Both the position numbers and the translations under genes were made by a program. Under the pieces are notes generated by a model, which was given only the letters and a program-made list of their open reading frames with translations, searched no databases and had not been told where the DNA came from. Positions 1 through 10,456 of a stretch of DNA of 47,259 nt are shown in pieces. Position 1 is the first letter of the stretch. Every line of letters begins with the position of its first letter. Source of the stretch: Mesostigma viride (Eukaryota; Streptophyta; Mesostigmatophyceae; Mesostigmatales; Mesostigmataceae); contig RPFO01001510.1 of the NCBI GenBank assembly GCA_009746045.1, positions 37,501-84,759 of the forward strand. The letters run 5' to 3'.

Positions 1-559
1 AAAGATGACGTCTAACGCGTCCACATTCCCAGCAAATGGTGCCGCGGACTTTCGCTAAACATTGGAAGGCCCAGGCAGACGGAAGCTACCAAGAAACCAA
101 AAAGAAACCGGCGATACCAAAGGGGACGTCTCGTCTGATGGTGACGACCAAGACACAGGTAATAACCACTGCGTATTTTCCCAATTCCTTGAATCTGATC
201 ATTCTTGACGTACCAAAATAATGCATCGTCGTTCAGGGGTCATCATCTGACCCATTTCAAGCAGCGGAACCCGAAATTTCCACCAAAATGGCGCGTTGAC
301 AGCCATATCTCGCTATGCGCGCGCTCAACGGTAAGAAATGTTAGCAAATGTCACGTGACCACCAATAAAATGCACGAGGTATTTACTGGGCTATGGTGCA
401 ATTACCTGGCCAACCTTGGCATTTTCATTCGTGTCGGGTCTGCCCCCGTCCATCGGCAACATTTACGTTACGTCACTTACGTCGGAGGTCACGGATTTAC
501 GCGTTACAGTTACGTTACGTCGGGTACCATCCATTTGGATGGCATCGGCCGACCATGGG
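1..559. other. Left flank, no gene recognised
   Basis: No reading frame here looks like a protein. The stretch around 465-525 is rich in short TTACGT/CGTTAC words but forms no clean repeat array. It ends at the TTAA that borders the piggyBac-like element. Confidence 0.5.
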
Positions 560-576
560 TTAACCCCTAAACCGTC
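560..576 (+). repeat. piggyBac left end: TTAA plus inverted terminal repeat
   Basis: TTAA followed by CCCCTAAACCGTC. The matching right end is at 3401-3417. An imperfect palindrome (577-600, CTCG...CGAG arms) lies immediately inside. Confidence 0.8.
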
Positions 577-864
577 CTCGTGCCGATTTTCGACTGCGAG
601 TTTTTCTCATGCCTCACATTCGGCATGAGTTTGTGCGCCCTGTAGGGATTTGGCGGGAAGGTTTTGGCGGGAACCAACTAGACCACCGAAAAGATCTAGA
701 TTCACTCTATCCGTAGGACACTTGTCTGACCGTATTTGACCACCGTATCAGGGTGGAAACCCTGGTCAAAGTCAACAGGGTACCCTGGTGCATGCAGGTT
801 TGGGCGGTAAAAAAAATTGACAAAAACGAAGGATGCGAAAAAAGGGGGGAGCGCGGACGTAGAC

Positions 865-2128
865 ATGGCGGACGAAATGCAGGCAGTTATACGGACTTTC
901 AAGGTAAAGAAGGGCATTTTCGTGGCAGTGCCAGTGGAAAAATTCGGACTAGACTGGGCGATAGAGCAGTATGGGGAAAAACACAGCGAGGTACGTTTGC
1001 CGGGCAAGGTAGTGACAGTGAACAGGTCCGGAGATGGTGCACGGTGCTATTTCCCGGACGACAAGCTCACGTACCCATTCACCCGTGAGCAGATTTTCAT
1101 ATATTCGTGCAGCTCAGATGAGTACGAAGCTCTAGTGAAAGAATGCGCAGCAAGGAAGGTCCCAACGGCAGGTAGCAGTGACGATGATAGCGAGCAGGGC
1201 CAGGATAGCGATTCTGACGCCGGCGAGGACGACGACGACAAATCCGAGGATATCGAGCTGCCCACACCGGTCAAGCGACGCGAGCCGGGGAAGCGCGCTG
1301 TCGGCAACCCGAAGAAGAACCCAGCCATCAGCCACGCCCCGAAAAGGCGCCGTCAGACCAAGGCGGCGGCCAGCGAGAGCGTTGTCTCGGACGCTTCCGA
1401 TGACGACTTTGTTTACCAGAAGGGTGCGGAGGGTCCGGTGCCGAGCGGTGAGGCTGAGCTCGATGATTCGTTTTTTCCTAACGACACGCCTGCCACTGAG
1501 GAGCCAGCCGAGACTGTCTGGAAATCTGGTTTCGGCAAGCCAGGTGTGTTTCCTTTTCCCGATACTCCGGTGCTGTCGCCGATGACGGGTACCGCCTGCT
1601 ATCAAAACCTTTCCCCTGCCCAGCTCAAGTTTGGGCCCCTCGGGCTGTTCTCCCTTTTCTGGTCCCAACGTGATGTCGTGGCCAAGATTGTCAAGGAGAC
1701 CAACGACTATGCTGAGCTCAAGGGGGCGGGCAAGCCAGGTGAGCGTGAGTGGCACCCCTTAACAATGCATGAGATGGGCAAATTTCTGGGTAGAGCAGGT
1801 GCTGTGCCAACTGTGCTGCGCGCAAGGCAGGAAGCACAAGACCTCGGTCATGTGCGAGCACTGTGACATGGCGTTCTGCAGCAACAGCGAGCGGAACTGC
1901 TTCGGCCTCTTCCACTCCGGGCAGGTGGAGGGGCTGGACTTCAACGTGACGAAGCAGCGGGTATGGCAGCGCCTCTTCCAGCGTGGCGAATGCGCCAAGA
2001 ATTTCAAGGGCGCCACTACCACGAGGGGGGCAGCAGCCACCACCCGGAAGCTCAAGGGGGTGGCGCGGCGCCGCCATCTCAGGGCGGAGCATGTCCGCCT
2101 GGGATATAGTCCTACGGAGGCTGACTAA
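865..2128 (+). pseudogene. piggyBac-derived transposase with catalytic core deleted
   Basis: The frame is open from 817, but the first ATG is at 865 (ATGGCGGACG), which I take as the start. The first ~90 residues contain a compact beta-rich stretch that may be a Tudor/SH3-like module. An acidic, serine-rich linker and basic KRR clusters follow, then the piggyBac N-terminal signature: a phenylalanine-rich segment, ETNDYAEL, a tryptophan and LTMHEMGKFLG (about 1700-1790). The DDE catalytic region should come next. Instead, within tens of bases, another frame (1769-2128) gives the C-terminal cysteine-rich domain, starting CQLC and continuing CEHCDMAFC and NCFGLFH. The join is out of frame, and the plus frame stops at 1866. 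About 300 residues including all catalytic aspartates are absent. This is an internal deletion rather than an intron, because no missing core is present anywhere in the window. Confidence 0.72.
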
Positions 2129-2601
2129 GAATGCTAGCATTTGTTGCCTGCGTGGCATGGCATTTGGCCTTTCCTGCCCGCGCTCATGCGCGCCGTGTAT
2201 CACCATGGGCCGGCATGGTTTGAAGTGTGTGTTATTGTTTCATGGACCCACCTGTGCATGTGTTATTTGGTTTCATGTTGTTAGCCTGCATGGGTTATTG
2301 TTTCATGGTCATGTCTTATTAGCTTTCATGTTTATGCATAACTTGTGCAGTTTGAAAATCTGCTCCGTGATGGTCACAGTGCCACCTATTTCTAGTTGGC
2401 AATTTTCAGTGTTACTGCATGCATGGTCCCTTGGTCACTAATTTATCTAGGAGTGCTGGGATGTTTTGACTTTGTGTGCAAGGTCCATCATGCATGTAAA
2501 AATAAGTACCACAGTATCAGCGGGTCTGCAAGCATTTACGCTTATTGTGGCTTATATTTGTGCCACATAGGCTGGAATAAACATAATCATGCATGTTTCA
2601 C

Positions 2602-3082
2602 GCTTACCTATCATTTCCATGTTCAAAACTGCACTAGGATGTTTATTCTAGCCCCCCCCAAACTGGTGACTCAAAATAGTCACCAGCTATTTTTAGCATT
2701 ATCTTGTGGGTCCCTGGGTGAAACAAGACATGTAAGTGTTTGGATGTAGTGCTTGGGTACAGTTGCAGTCCCCCCTGAAATACTAGGGTGAAATCCAAGG
2801 TATACATGCTCCATCATGCATGATAAGGTTGTGAACCCCGTACTCGTGGCCCGCGCGTAGTCGTCTCCAATCATATCCGGCAGGGACCTGCAGTGGTTAT
2901 GGCAGGTATTGGTGGCACACAGGTTGGAATAAGTGTTAGCATGCATGTTTGCCCATACTCCATGCTTACCTATCGTTTCCATGTTCAAAACTGCACTAGG
3001 ATGCCTATTTTAGCCCCCCCAAAACTCGCGACTCAAAATAGTCACCAGTTATTTTTAGCACCAGCTGATGGGTCCCTGGGGG
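2602..3082. repeat. Diverged direct repeat pair inside the piggyBac-like element
   Basis: About 119 bp beginning GCTTACCTATC at 2602-2720 recurs at 2964-3082, with substitutions. Both copies carry a C-run followed by a short palindrome with AGTCACCAG on its right arm, then a T-rich segment and GGGTCCCTGGG. The copies are 362 bp apart and explain why this non-coding arm of the transposon looks self-similar. Confidence 0.75.
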
Positions 3083-3370
3083 AGTTACAATTTTTAGTGT
3101 TTGTATCCCATCCTAACTAAAAAATCTATCTACAAAACCAATCCCAGGGTCAACTCATTGAGGAAAGGGGTCTATCATCCATAATAAGGGTGTCACCGCG
3201 CACACTCACCGTACCCCCCTGAGGGGGGGGCTATTTATAGAGCAGGGGGGGCTAGCACTGGGACCACCCACTATACCCCCAGGTGGGCCCTAATATGGTT
3301 ATGCTTGGTTCCTAGTATGGTCTAGAAAAAATAATTAGGCTGAATGGGGGCACCTGTGGCATACTGTGCA

Positions 3371-3396
3371 ACTCGTGACTCATTTTAGTCACGAGT
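3371..3396. repeat. Subterminal palindrome of the piggyBac-like element
   Basis: Arms ACTCGTGACT and AGTCACGAGT (10 bp, perfect) with spacer CATTTT. A related perfect palindrome is at 2663-2686 (arms CTGGTGACT and AGTCACCAG) and a degenerate one near 3025-3050. They share the core GTGACT-N6-AGTCAC and may be transposase binding sites; that role is inference. Confidence 0.7.
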
Positions 3397-3400
3397 CAAA

Positions 3401-3417
3401 GACGGTTGAGGGGTTAA
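3401..3417 (-). repeat. piggyBac right end: inverted terminal repeat plus TTAA
   Basis: GACGGTTGAGGGG then TTAA. Read on the minus strand it matches the left end at 12 of 13 bases. A perfect palindrome with 10-bp arms sits just inside at 3371-3396. Confidence 0.8.
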
Positions 3418-3932
3418 GGGGAGGTGTGCCACCAACCCCCCCCAAAACTGGAATACACTTGTTTCAATATGAATTCAATTGAATTATGCCCAGCCATGAT
3501 TAGGGGCCCTAAATAACATGTTTAGTGAGTTATCCATGCATTCATTGAAGGTTCTACCCCCAACCACGCGCCGGTATCGCGCTAAAAATAGAAAAAGACG
3601 CTAATTAGGGCACAGTATGCCCCAGCCAATGCACACATCAATTCAGGCCAGCCATGATATTTTCCAAGCAGGTCGTGGGTGGCCAAAAATTAGAGCCACT
3701 CACAACCCATATCTGACATGCTTTAGAATTTTTATGCTCTTGCAAGTACAAAAACGCTGTTTTTCACACATGCCAAAAATAATAAAATACCAAACACATG
3801 TGAAATGGGCCAAACATGATATTTAAAATTCCATTAGTCATCGACACACACGCTCGCAAAATCTGGCTGCATTTGGACAAGCGGTGTGGAAGTTATGCTC
3901 TTTGGCAGCATGCCACCTGGGCGTCCATTATA
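3418..3932. other. Non-coding stretch with a dispersed host repeat
   Basis: No gene seen. Positions 3581-3602 are exactly the reverse complement of 31189-31210, and similarity extends for some tens of bases to the left, so this is a copy of a dispersed repeat family that also lies next to the viral insertion. Confidence 0.5.
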
Positions 3933-4357
3933 CTAGTCACTGTCACTATCACTGCCATCATCACAGTCTTCCCCGCAGCAAACTGGGCAGAACCAGTCCC
4001 CATCAGGTACGCTGGGCAGGAGAGGGACCGTGCAGCTCAGGTGGAGCCCCCCATCGCACCCGGGTGTGCTGCACAGCAAGAAAGGGTCATCATCAGATGC
4101 ATCGGTCTTAGAGCGGCGCAAGCAAGGGATGTGGGCAGTGTCACACTCATCCTCATCACCCTGCCCCCAGTGGCAGCCCCCACCCCCCCATAGAACACCG
4201 CCTTGCTGTATGGGTGCTGGCCGCGCTGCTTGTCCTTCTTGGCATCATCCCAGTGGTGGCCACGCTTTGTGCTCTTGGCCTTTGCAGCCCCGGTCTTGAA
4301 CTCTAGCGTCCGTTTCACCACCTGCTGGCACTCCCTCTTTTTCCTCAGCTCATCCAG
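3933..4357 (-). CDS. PHD-finger protein, last exon (one frame break)
   Basis: Read on the minus strand, the exon starts LDELRKKREC, passes through a lysine-rich segment, and ends with a PHD-type zinc finger: cysteines and histidines in GCHWGQ, ECDTAHIPC and LLCSTPGCDGGLHLSC, then the typical WFCPVC before an acidic D/S-rich tail and stop at 3933. PHD fingers bind histone H3 tails, so a chromatin role is likely for an intact protein. The two halves are in different frames, joined across a run of seven Cs at 4184-4190, so a one-base length error or mutation there is likely. A canonical short intron (GTAAGG...TTGCACAG) lies directly upstream at 4358-4426, and splicing keeps the frame. The 5' exons were not identified. 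It could be a host gene or part of another transposon. Confidence 0.6.
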
Positions 4358-4426
4358 CTGTGCAAGGGCAGCGGGGGAGGTGTCTACACCCACAAGCAAA
4401 CGGCTAGGCACCGCATCTGCCCTTAC
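4358..4426 (-). other. Probable 69-nt spliceosomal intron of the PHD-finger gene
   Basis: On the minus strand it begins GTAAGG and ends CTTGCACAG, and removing it joins CGAGGGCAG to CTGGATGAG in frame. An unspliced reading gives a hydrophobic segment that looks artificial. Confidence 0.55.
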
Positions 4427-6070
4427 CTGCCCTCGGCATGGCCAACCTTGCAAACGCAAGCATAGCAACACGATCGCTAGGCATACATGCCACGAGAGCA
4501 TACACTATACTCAACCCAAGGTTACCTTGTAAACTTCATGATTAGAACTCGGCAAATCTATGACCAAAAGCACATATAAATAACTATTACACACTGATGA
4601 CGACACATGCTCAAGGTTGGGGGTCACTGTGACACGCACTGATGCGTTTCCTAGACGACCACCGGACAGGCGCTAAGGACCACTCAGTAACCAAGTATAA
4701 ACACAATTACACTTTACATGCCATCCAACATGCATCAAATACATGCTGAATATGTTATGAAGTACACAGGGTTGGCCACACACCTCATACCCCTTAACCG
4801 TCCCTCGAGCATGGCCAGACTTATAAGCATGTGACTAGCAATAATGATGATGGCACTAAAATGCCTTACCAGCATTTTCTATGTTTCTCCCAGGTTAGAG
4901 TGTAAGGTTGATGCCAACCAAGCTAATCAACACAGCAACAACTCCTGAACTGCCCTACCTGAGATGGGCAACAAACTGGAACTATGGAGGGCAAGGAACC
5001 AAGGAGATCATGGCATACAAAGCTTGCATGCAGTCAACCATGTCAACCATGGTTGGCTCAGCACATTGCAGTCTTTTCACATTATGATATCAAGGGAAAG
5101 CTCAAATAAACCAATGGTGGTAGCTATCTACATGCAGTCACACAAATGCAATATCTCCAACATGATCGTCAATAAAACACTTCCTCCCCTGCACGATAAA
5201 ATGGAAAGAAACCATTGGCGGCCCTCCAGCGCATGAGCGCTGTGATGCCGCTGCGAAGAGAGGGTGCGTCACTCTCACAAAACAAGAAGCGTCCATACGC
5301 ACAACATCCTTGCCAGAACACGTTTTATGAAATGCCTTAAACCTTCCCGAGAAGATATAGGCTTCGACTGAAGCGGCCCTGACCACGACGTCAGCGAAAA
5401 CAATCTAAATCTGCCAGGTATTCGACAACACCACGGCAAGCAACGGCGAGCTAGCTGGCGGAAACTGCCCCAAAAGAACAAAAAAACTTCGAACGATGAG
5501 CTCATAGAAGAAAGAACTGATAGCACATAACATTCGCGACAAATCTATACCTGTCCCTCGCAGATCCCTCGCCCAGGCGCGCAACAACGGCCGTTCTTCC
5601 ATGGAAGGTTCCGACATGCACTGCGCAGGCCTGAAGAATTACTTACCGAGAATAGCCGAAAATGTAGCAAAAAGCACCAGTTTGGTTTGGAATTCAATGC
5701 TACCGATATTAATGCATCGTTTACGGTCAAAAAGCCCCCTAAAACTGCGAATTCACTGCCGCTATCACGAATTCTATTTTATTCCGCGCGACCAAAAAAT
5801 GCAGTTTACCCCCCATGCCGATGGCAGTAAAAGAAAGCAGAGATATTGTAAACCAGCAACTTGCCGCCACAACCCAACATCATTAAATCATCGTCTCCAA
5901 CATTCGAGCATTTTTTTTGCATTTCTCTAGCCCTACATTGCTAGTTTCGCCTAAACGCAGTCGCCATGGCCACTTCCGCAAGGGGTGCGCGCACCGTGCA
6001 CCCACTTTTCACTTCACGGCGGTACTGCGAATATTTTTGGCGCCAAAAAATTCGGCGGGCGCACGTCCCC
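4427..6070. other. Intergenic or unrecognised 5' region, no confident gene
   Basis: Upstream exons of the PHD-finger gene may lie here. The minus-strand stretch 5138-5386 gives a fairly protein-like translation and has an acceptor-like CTCTCTTCGCAG, but no family is recognisable. The rest is A/T-rich and featureless. It ends abruptly where the gypsy LTR begins. Confidence 0.4.
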
Positions 6071-6640
6071 TTAAGGGAATGAGTCCCCACCCTTGTTAGA
6101 CACAACAGACAATGTTATATCCAAGTTGACTATCTGTTGAAGTTATAGTTGACTTTTAGCGAGGGTTGTTTGATTGATGAAACAAGGAAACCCTTGAATT
6201 ACACCATAGCTTTAGCTTTCTCACACGCACACATGCTCAGCCGCCACAAACAGGATAAAAGTCATCGTGCACGCAGAGTCGGCTCAGTCCTAACCAGGAA
6301 GGACCAATCAAAAGTGAGAATCACTCAAGATAAGATCTTAGCTCCCGAATCCTCAACACAACACAAAGCCAGCACATACGGAATCTCCATGACCTGGAAC
6401 CAGATCCACCAGGTACAACGGTATTAAAGAGAATCTATGACTGACTGAACAAAACCATGCAAAGTACCCTACGTGGATCAGGCCACGACCAATGAGGGTA
6501 GAACAATAAATTCTACAGATCTCAGCAGGCCCAATATCCGTCAGACGTCGAAGCCTCCTAACTTCCCAAATAATTGTCCTAAAGAACTCATAATAAGATC
6601 AACAGTAGGAAAACTTTGGATGTAACATTTGGTTGTTACA
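6071..6640 (-). repeat. Gypsy 3' LTR (left copy), truncated
   Basis: This copy matches the right LTR from TTAAGGGAATGAG to the terminal GTTACA at 6640. It lacks about 133 bp present at 14479-14611, the end of the LTR next to the primer site in the other copy. The truncation point abuts unrelated sequence, so the outer border and target duplication are lost. Confidence 0.88.
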
Positions 6641-6652
6641 TATCTCCCCCTC
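6641..6652 (-). other. Gypsy polypurine tract
   Basis: On the minus strand GAGGGGGAGATA lies directly before the LTR start TGTAAC. This is the usual place for the plus-strand primer of reverse transcription. Confidence 0.7.
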
Positions 6653-6949
6653 AAAACAGGAACTCCCAGTTCCTAGAAGCCAAGAAGAATAAAACAACAA
6701 CCTCCACAAAAACAACACAACAATAAACAGGAAGTCCACCACCTCTTGGGACAAGCAAGTGGGTTTTTACATCCCCAAAGGGCCTCCTATCTCATTAGCA
6801 TCTGATCATGGTCAACCCTGAATAAGACAAATTCACCCACTGATGAAATGTCATCAAGTGACTAACACACAGGCAACCATGCCTGGATAATACAACTGCA
6901 AGACTGTCATGAACCCAGAACTGTCATTACTGGAAATCTGGACTGGACA

Positions 6950-8051
6950 TCAGAACTGGCCTCCTCCATTCTGGATCCCCACCTCACTCCACAGCCCCAT
7001 CTCCAACCATCCTGGCTGGGCAGAATAGGACAGAGTAACCACAGCCTGTCGGAGGGGGTCGAAGACCCAGCCACTGGCAGTCTTATGGCGACATAGCCAG
7101 CTGCTATAGGCCCACCACAGCTGTAGAAAGGCCTTGATAGGCCCCCACCTGGCCCCCAAGATGGGTACCAGCACTCTCAAGGGCGTGAGCCTGGCCCTCA
7201 GCTCGTTAGGGAACTTTGGTAACTGCAGCCCCACGAAGACCGTGCTGTCCTTGTGTGGAAAACATGACATCACAGAGCAGCTGGACGACGGAGTCATGTC
7301 AAACTCTCCCTGCTTGACAGCTTGCTCGAGCAGCTCAGTATAGGTCTGGGAATAACCAACTGGCTTGAGCTCTGCAAAGGCGAGTCTCAGATCACTGGGC
7401 AGAGCTGCCATCAAGTCCTGGCCCTCCACCGGCCTCATGTCAACGAAGGCCACGGGTACACTGCAAAGACGGTGTGCATAATATAAGCCACCATGGGTGA
7501 ACCAATCTCACAAGACTGGGGGGCAGACAGTCCAGGGCCAACTCTACCATACCCTCAGGTACTAGTTCACCCTCCTCCACCACTGTCTGGTCGAGGGCCT
7601 GCATGGCTGTGTACAAGGATTTACACCACTCGCACTGTCAGGACACATTTACGGTGGTCCAAGTACTGCTCCACCTGTTTTGTTGGGACAACGGACCTGG
7701 GCAAGTGTACCACCACCTTAGGGGGTGGAGGAGCCTCCGTAGAGGAGGGACTGAGGACCATGGTGGGGATAGCCTCCTGAGCTACTGGGCCTCAGAGGCT
7801 GCAGGCACAGCAGAACCCACAGTGGAAGGTGCCCAGCCCTCAAGTGTTCTGCCATCTGAGTAACCAACCCTCCACATGAGCCAACCTGATATCAAGGCCC
7901 CGTGACGCTGCTCGTGCCGTTGCTGATCATGTACCATACGCTGGAACAGGTTGAGAAAATGGGCTTCCACGAACCCAGCGTCTTCCTGGAGCGAAGTACC
8001 TGTGGCTCTGGGGCCAGCGTAGTCGTGCTGAAAGACATACGTAGCCCTCAC
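6950..8051 (-). pseudogene. Remains of a third gypsy reading frame downstream of the chromodomain
   Basis: Beyond the chromodomain the minus strand holds coding-like pieces in shifting frames: 8051-7782, then a proline-rich piece through about 7620, and 7453-6950 (167 codons, with DLRLAFAELKPVGYSQTYTELLEQ). They have no recognised domain, no zinc motif and no clear membrane segment, so I do not call them an envelope gene. Frame breaks match the decay of the rest of the element. They may be one extra gene, a captured fragment, or the C-terminal end of pol. Confidence 0.4.
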
Positions 8052-8155
8052 GTCCTCTTGGGTTGGGCAGGTGGCCTGGGTGTCCCCTCAGGATGGGAGT
8101 CTGCCATGGCTGGCAACCACAGACACACAGCACCAAAAAGAGGCGTTAGCAGTGC

Positions 8156-8428
8156 TCACTGGGAGCTATGAAGGGGAGCACACCGCTCAGAGCCCATGAC
8201 ATACCACTCAGGCAAGGTGATCCCATGACGCTGACAATAATCTAGTACAGCAGAGTGACTGTTGGTGAGATCAGACAACCACAGCCACGTAGCAGTCACC
8301 TCTAGCTCTCCCTTCCAGTGTACCTTAAACTGCAGCTGTTTAGTACGACCTTTCCCCTTCACCCTGTGAGCCAACAACCGCTCCACTTCATAGATCTTCT
8401 CCCCCTCAGAATCCAACTCATAAGGCAA
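8156..8428 (-). pseudogene. Gypsy integrase C-terminal chromodomain
   Basis: The translation contains YEVERLLAHRVKGKGR, then QFKVHWKGE and TWLWLSDLTN, the order of a chromodomain: a VERIL-like start, a [FY]-x-V-x-W-K-G strand and a tryptophan-containing helix lead. In chromoviruses this module sits at the integrase C-terminus and directs integration to marked chromatin. It is in the same frame as the upstream integrase piece ending at 8480 but separated by two stop codons, so the copy is broken. Confidence 0.72.
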
Positions 8429-8479
8429 GGGGCAGACAATCTGCCTGGCAAGGTGTTACGCCTGTACAGCTTCAGCTGG

Positions 8480-9227
8480 CTAGGTGAAAAATATTATTCC
8501 TGAGCTTCCAGTGAGAAGGCACTGGACCTGGACCACGGTACCATAGTGAAAGGTGGCCAACACTGGGTAAGGACCCAACCAGAGTGGTTGCAGTTTCCTG
8601 CATTGCTCCTTCTCAGGCAGCACTCTGTTGGCTTCCAACAACACCAAGTCCCCAGGAGCTACAAAGGAATGACTGGCCACCGTTTGCTGCCAGGCGTTAG
8701 TCAGGTACTTGTCCTGTGTCCTCAACAGCTGGGTAGCCACAATGCTGTGAGCCTCCTGGAAGGAAGCCAACAACTGCTGGACTGAACCAAGACGTCGCTG
8801 GAAAGGGCCTTCAGCGTCTCTGTCAGGCAGTTCCAAGTCGAATGGTGTCAAGGGACACTGGCCATTGCAGATCACGAAGGGGGACATCTGGTGAGGAGCC
8901 AGAGGAGAGTTGTTGATTGCGAACTCTATGAAAGGTACTTCTTGTCCCAGTCCTTGTTGTCGTGGTACAATAGTGCTTTTGACACTCCCTGACAATTCTG
9001 TTCATCCTCTCCACCGCCCCAGTACTGGCACACCTGTATGCCACACCGAATGCCAGCTTAGTGTCTAGGATGTCAAAGAATGACTTCCAAAACCCTGACA
9101 GCCAAAGGGGGTCCTGATCAGTGATGATCACTCTAGGCATGCCGTGCAGACGGTAGATCTCCTTCATAAACAAATCCACACACTGTGCAGCGGTGAGATG
9201 AGTATTGCAAGGAATCAGATGGCACAT
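8480..9227 (-). pseudogene. Gypsy integrase, catalytic second half and C-terminal region
   Basis: Two frames make up this part. 9227-8823 has the middle of the core, with VIITDQDPLW (second catalytic Asp) and GAVERMNR (catalytic Glu). 8995-8480 continues with FAINNSPLAPHQMSPF and a GPYPVLATF-like motif typical of the gypsy integrase C-terminal (GPY/F) module. A frame change near 8990 separates them, and another near 9220 separates them from the first catalytic Asp. Function is lost as written. Confidence 0.8.
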
Positions 9228-10456
9228 CCTGGAAGCCTGTCCATGACCACAAGGATCCTGTCATTGCCACCATCTGACATGGGAAGACCACAGATAAAAT
9301 CCATAGTCACACTGATCCAAGGGCGCAGGGGAATGGGCATAGCCATGGGAAAGATGGGCGTGGCTTGGTTCCTGACCTTATTTCTCTGGCAGGAGTCACA
9401 GGAATCCACATAGGCCTTAACATCCTGATAAAGGCCAGGCCACCAAAACCTCTGCTGCACCTCATGAAGTAGCTTAGCATAACCAGGATGACACGCAGTC
9501 ACATCGTCATGGAAACAATGTAACACTGTGGGAATGGCCATCTCAGGCACATACACTTTTCTAGTCACCGTGTGCTCTGCATCATGAGTGTGAACATACA
9601 GAACGCCCTCCCAGTATTCTACAGGTCTATTGCCAAAGTTGCCCCTCTGGATAGCTGCAGTAGCCATGTCCTCCGTCTTGGTGAAGGCCTTGATGACGTC
9701 CAGCAGGGAAATATTTAAAGGATTAGGCAACACCAGGTCCTTGTCAGGTCCCAGGGGCTGCATCTGCATCTCCTCTTCCTGCCCAGGGCTAGCCACCAAC
9801 TGCTTGGATGAGACAGTAGTAGCTATAGGCCCTTTTGACCTTGCCATCACCTGAGAGGCCAACACCTTGGACCGGCCTACCAACACAGGGTCCATGACCC
9901 ACTTCCTGGGCCTACCTCTGCTGCGCCTAGCAGGGTCTCCCTCACCTGGCTGCACTGTGGGAGTGGGCACCACACCTTCAGGACTTCTCCTAAGACTGTC
10001 AGACAGTGACTGGACACCCTCCTGGACGCCTGTCAACTCTGGGACAGAGCCCTGGTCGATGAGCATCACGGGACCACCGTTATTCCCTACAGGTGGTGTC
10101 AACAGTTGAGAAACCTTCTGGTTGTTGGCCTGAGCTCTAGTCAAGGCTCCACACTCTACCACAGAAATCAGGGCAGCACAGATGTCCAAGTCCTCATGAA
10201 AACTTCCCATCAAATCCCTCCTCCTGGACAGGGCGTCAGGCACCACATTCTGCGTACCAGGAATGTACCTCACAGAGAAAGGTCCAAACCCCCCCAGGAA
10301 CTCCATCCATCCAGCCATCCTCTTACTCATCCGGGTCTGTTCCAACACATGTACCAAGGGCCTGTGGTCAGTCATCAGGGTAATAGACTCGTTGCCCTGC
10401 CCATCCTGGCGCTGCTGGCCACAGAAAACTGAGCCCCCTTCAGTAGGTGTTCCCAC
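9215..10456 (-). pseudogene. Gypsy RNase H end and integrase N-terminal half
   Basis: The frame opens in RNase H (LMTDHRPLVHVLEQ, then YIPGTQNVVPDALSRR). A long linker rich in charged residues follows, with an AT-hook-like RRSRGRPRKW. Next is the integrase zinc domain (LHCFHDDVTACHPGYAKL...CDSCQ) and the start of the core with VTMDFICGLP, the first catalytic Asp. It ends prematurely at 9215, where the next frame takes over. Confidence 0.82.

Larger units (their letters stand above)
560..3417 (+). mobile_element. piggyBac-like DNA transposon, internally deleted
   Basis: The element is bounded by TTAA at 560-563 and again at 3414-3417, the target site duplication used by piggyBac transposons. 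Just inside are inverted ends of 13 bp: CCCCTAAACCGTC at 564-576, and the complement of 3401-3413, matching at 12 of 13 positions. Imperfect subterminal palindromes follow on both sides. The interior carries a plus-strand frame with the N-terminal and C-terminal domains of a piggyBac transposase but not the catalytic middle, so the copy is presumably non-autonomous. Boundaries and domains are read directly; immobility is inferred from the missing core. Confidence 0.82.

Noticed and set aside
1132-1755. 207-codon minus-strand frame opposite the piggyBac gene
   Set aside because: Antisense of the acidic linker; no domain.
4427-4501. Hydrophobic N-terminus (CLAIVLLCLRL) as a signal peptide of the PHD protein
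   Set aside because: It precedes a probable intron and the zinc-finger protein is expected to be nuclear; it may be non-coding.
5138-5730. Minus-strand frames as genes
   Set aside because: No motif, no supporting codon pattern or splice structure strong enough; noted only as possible exons.
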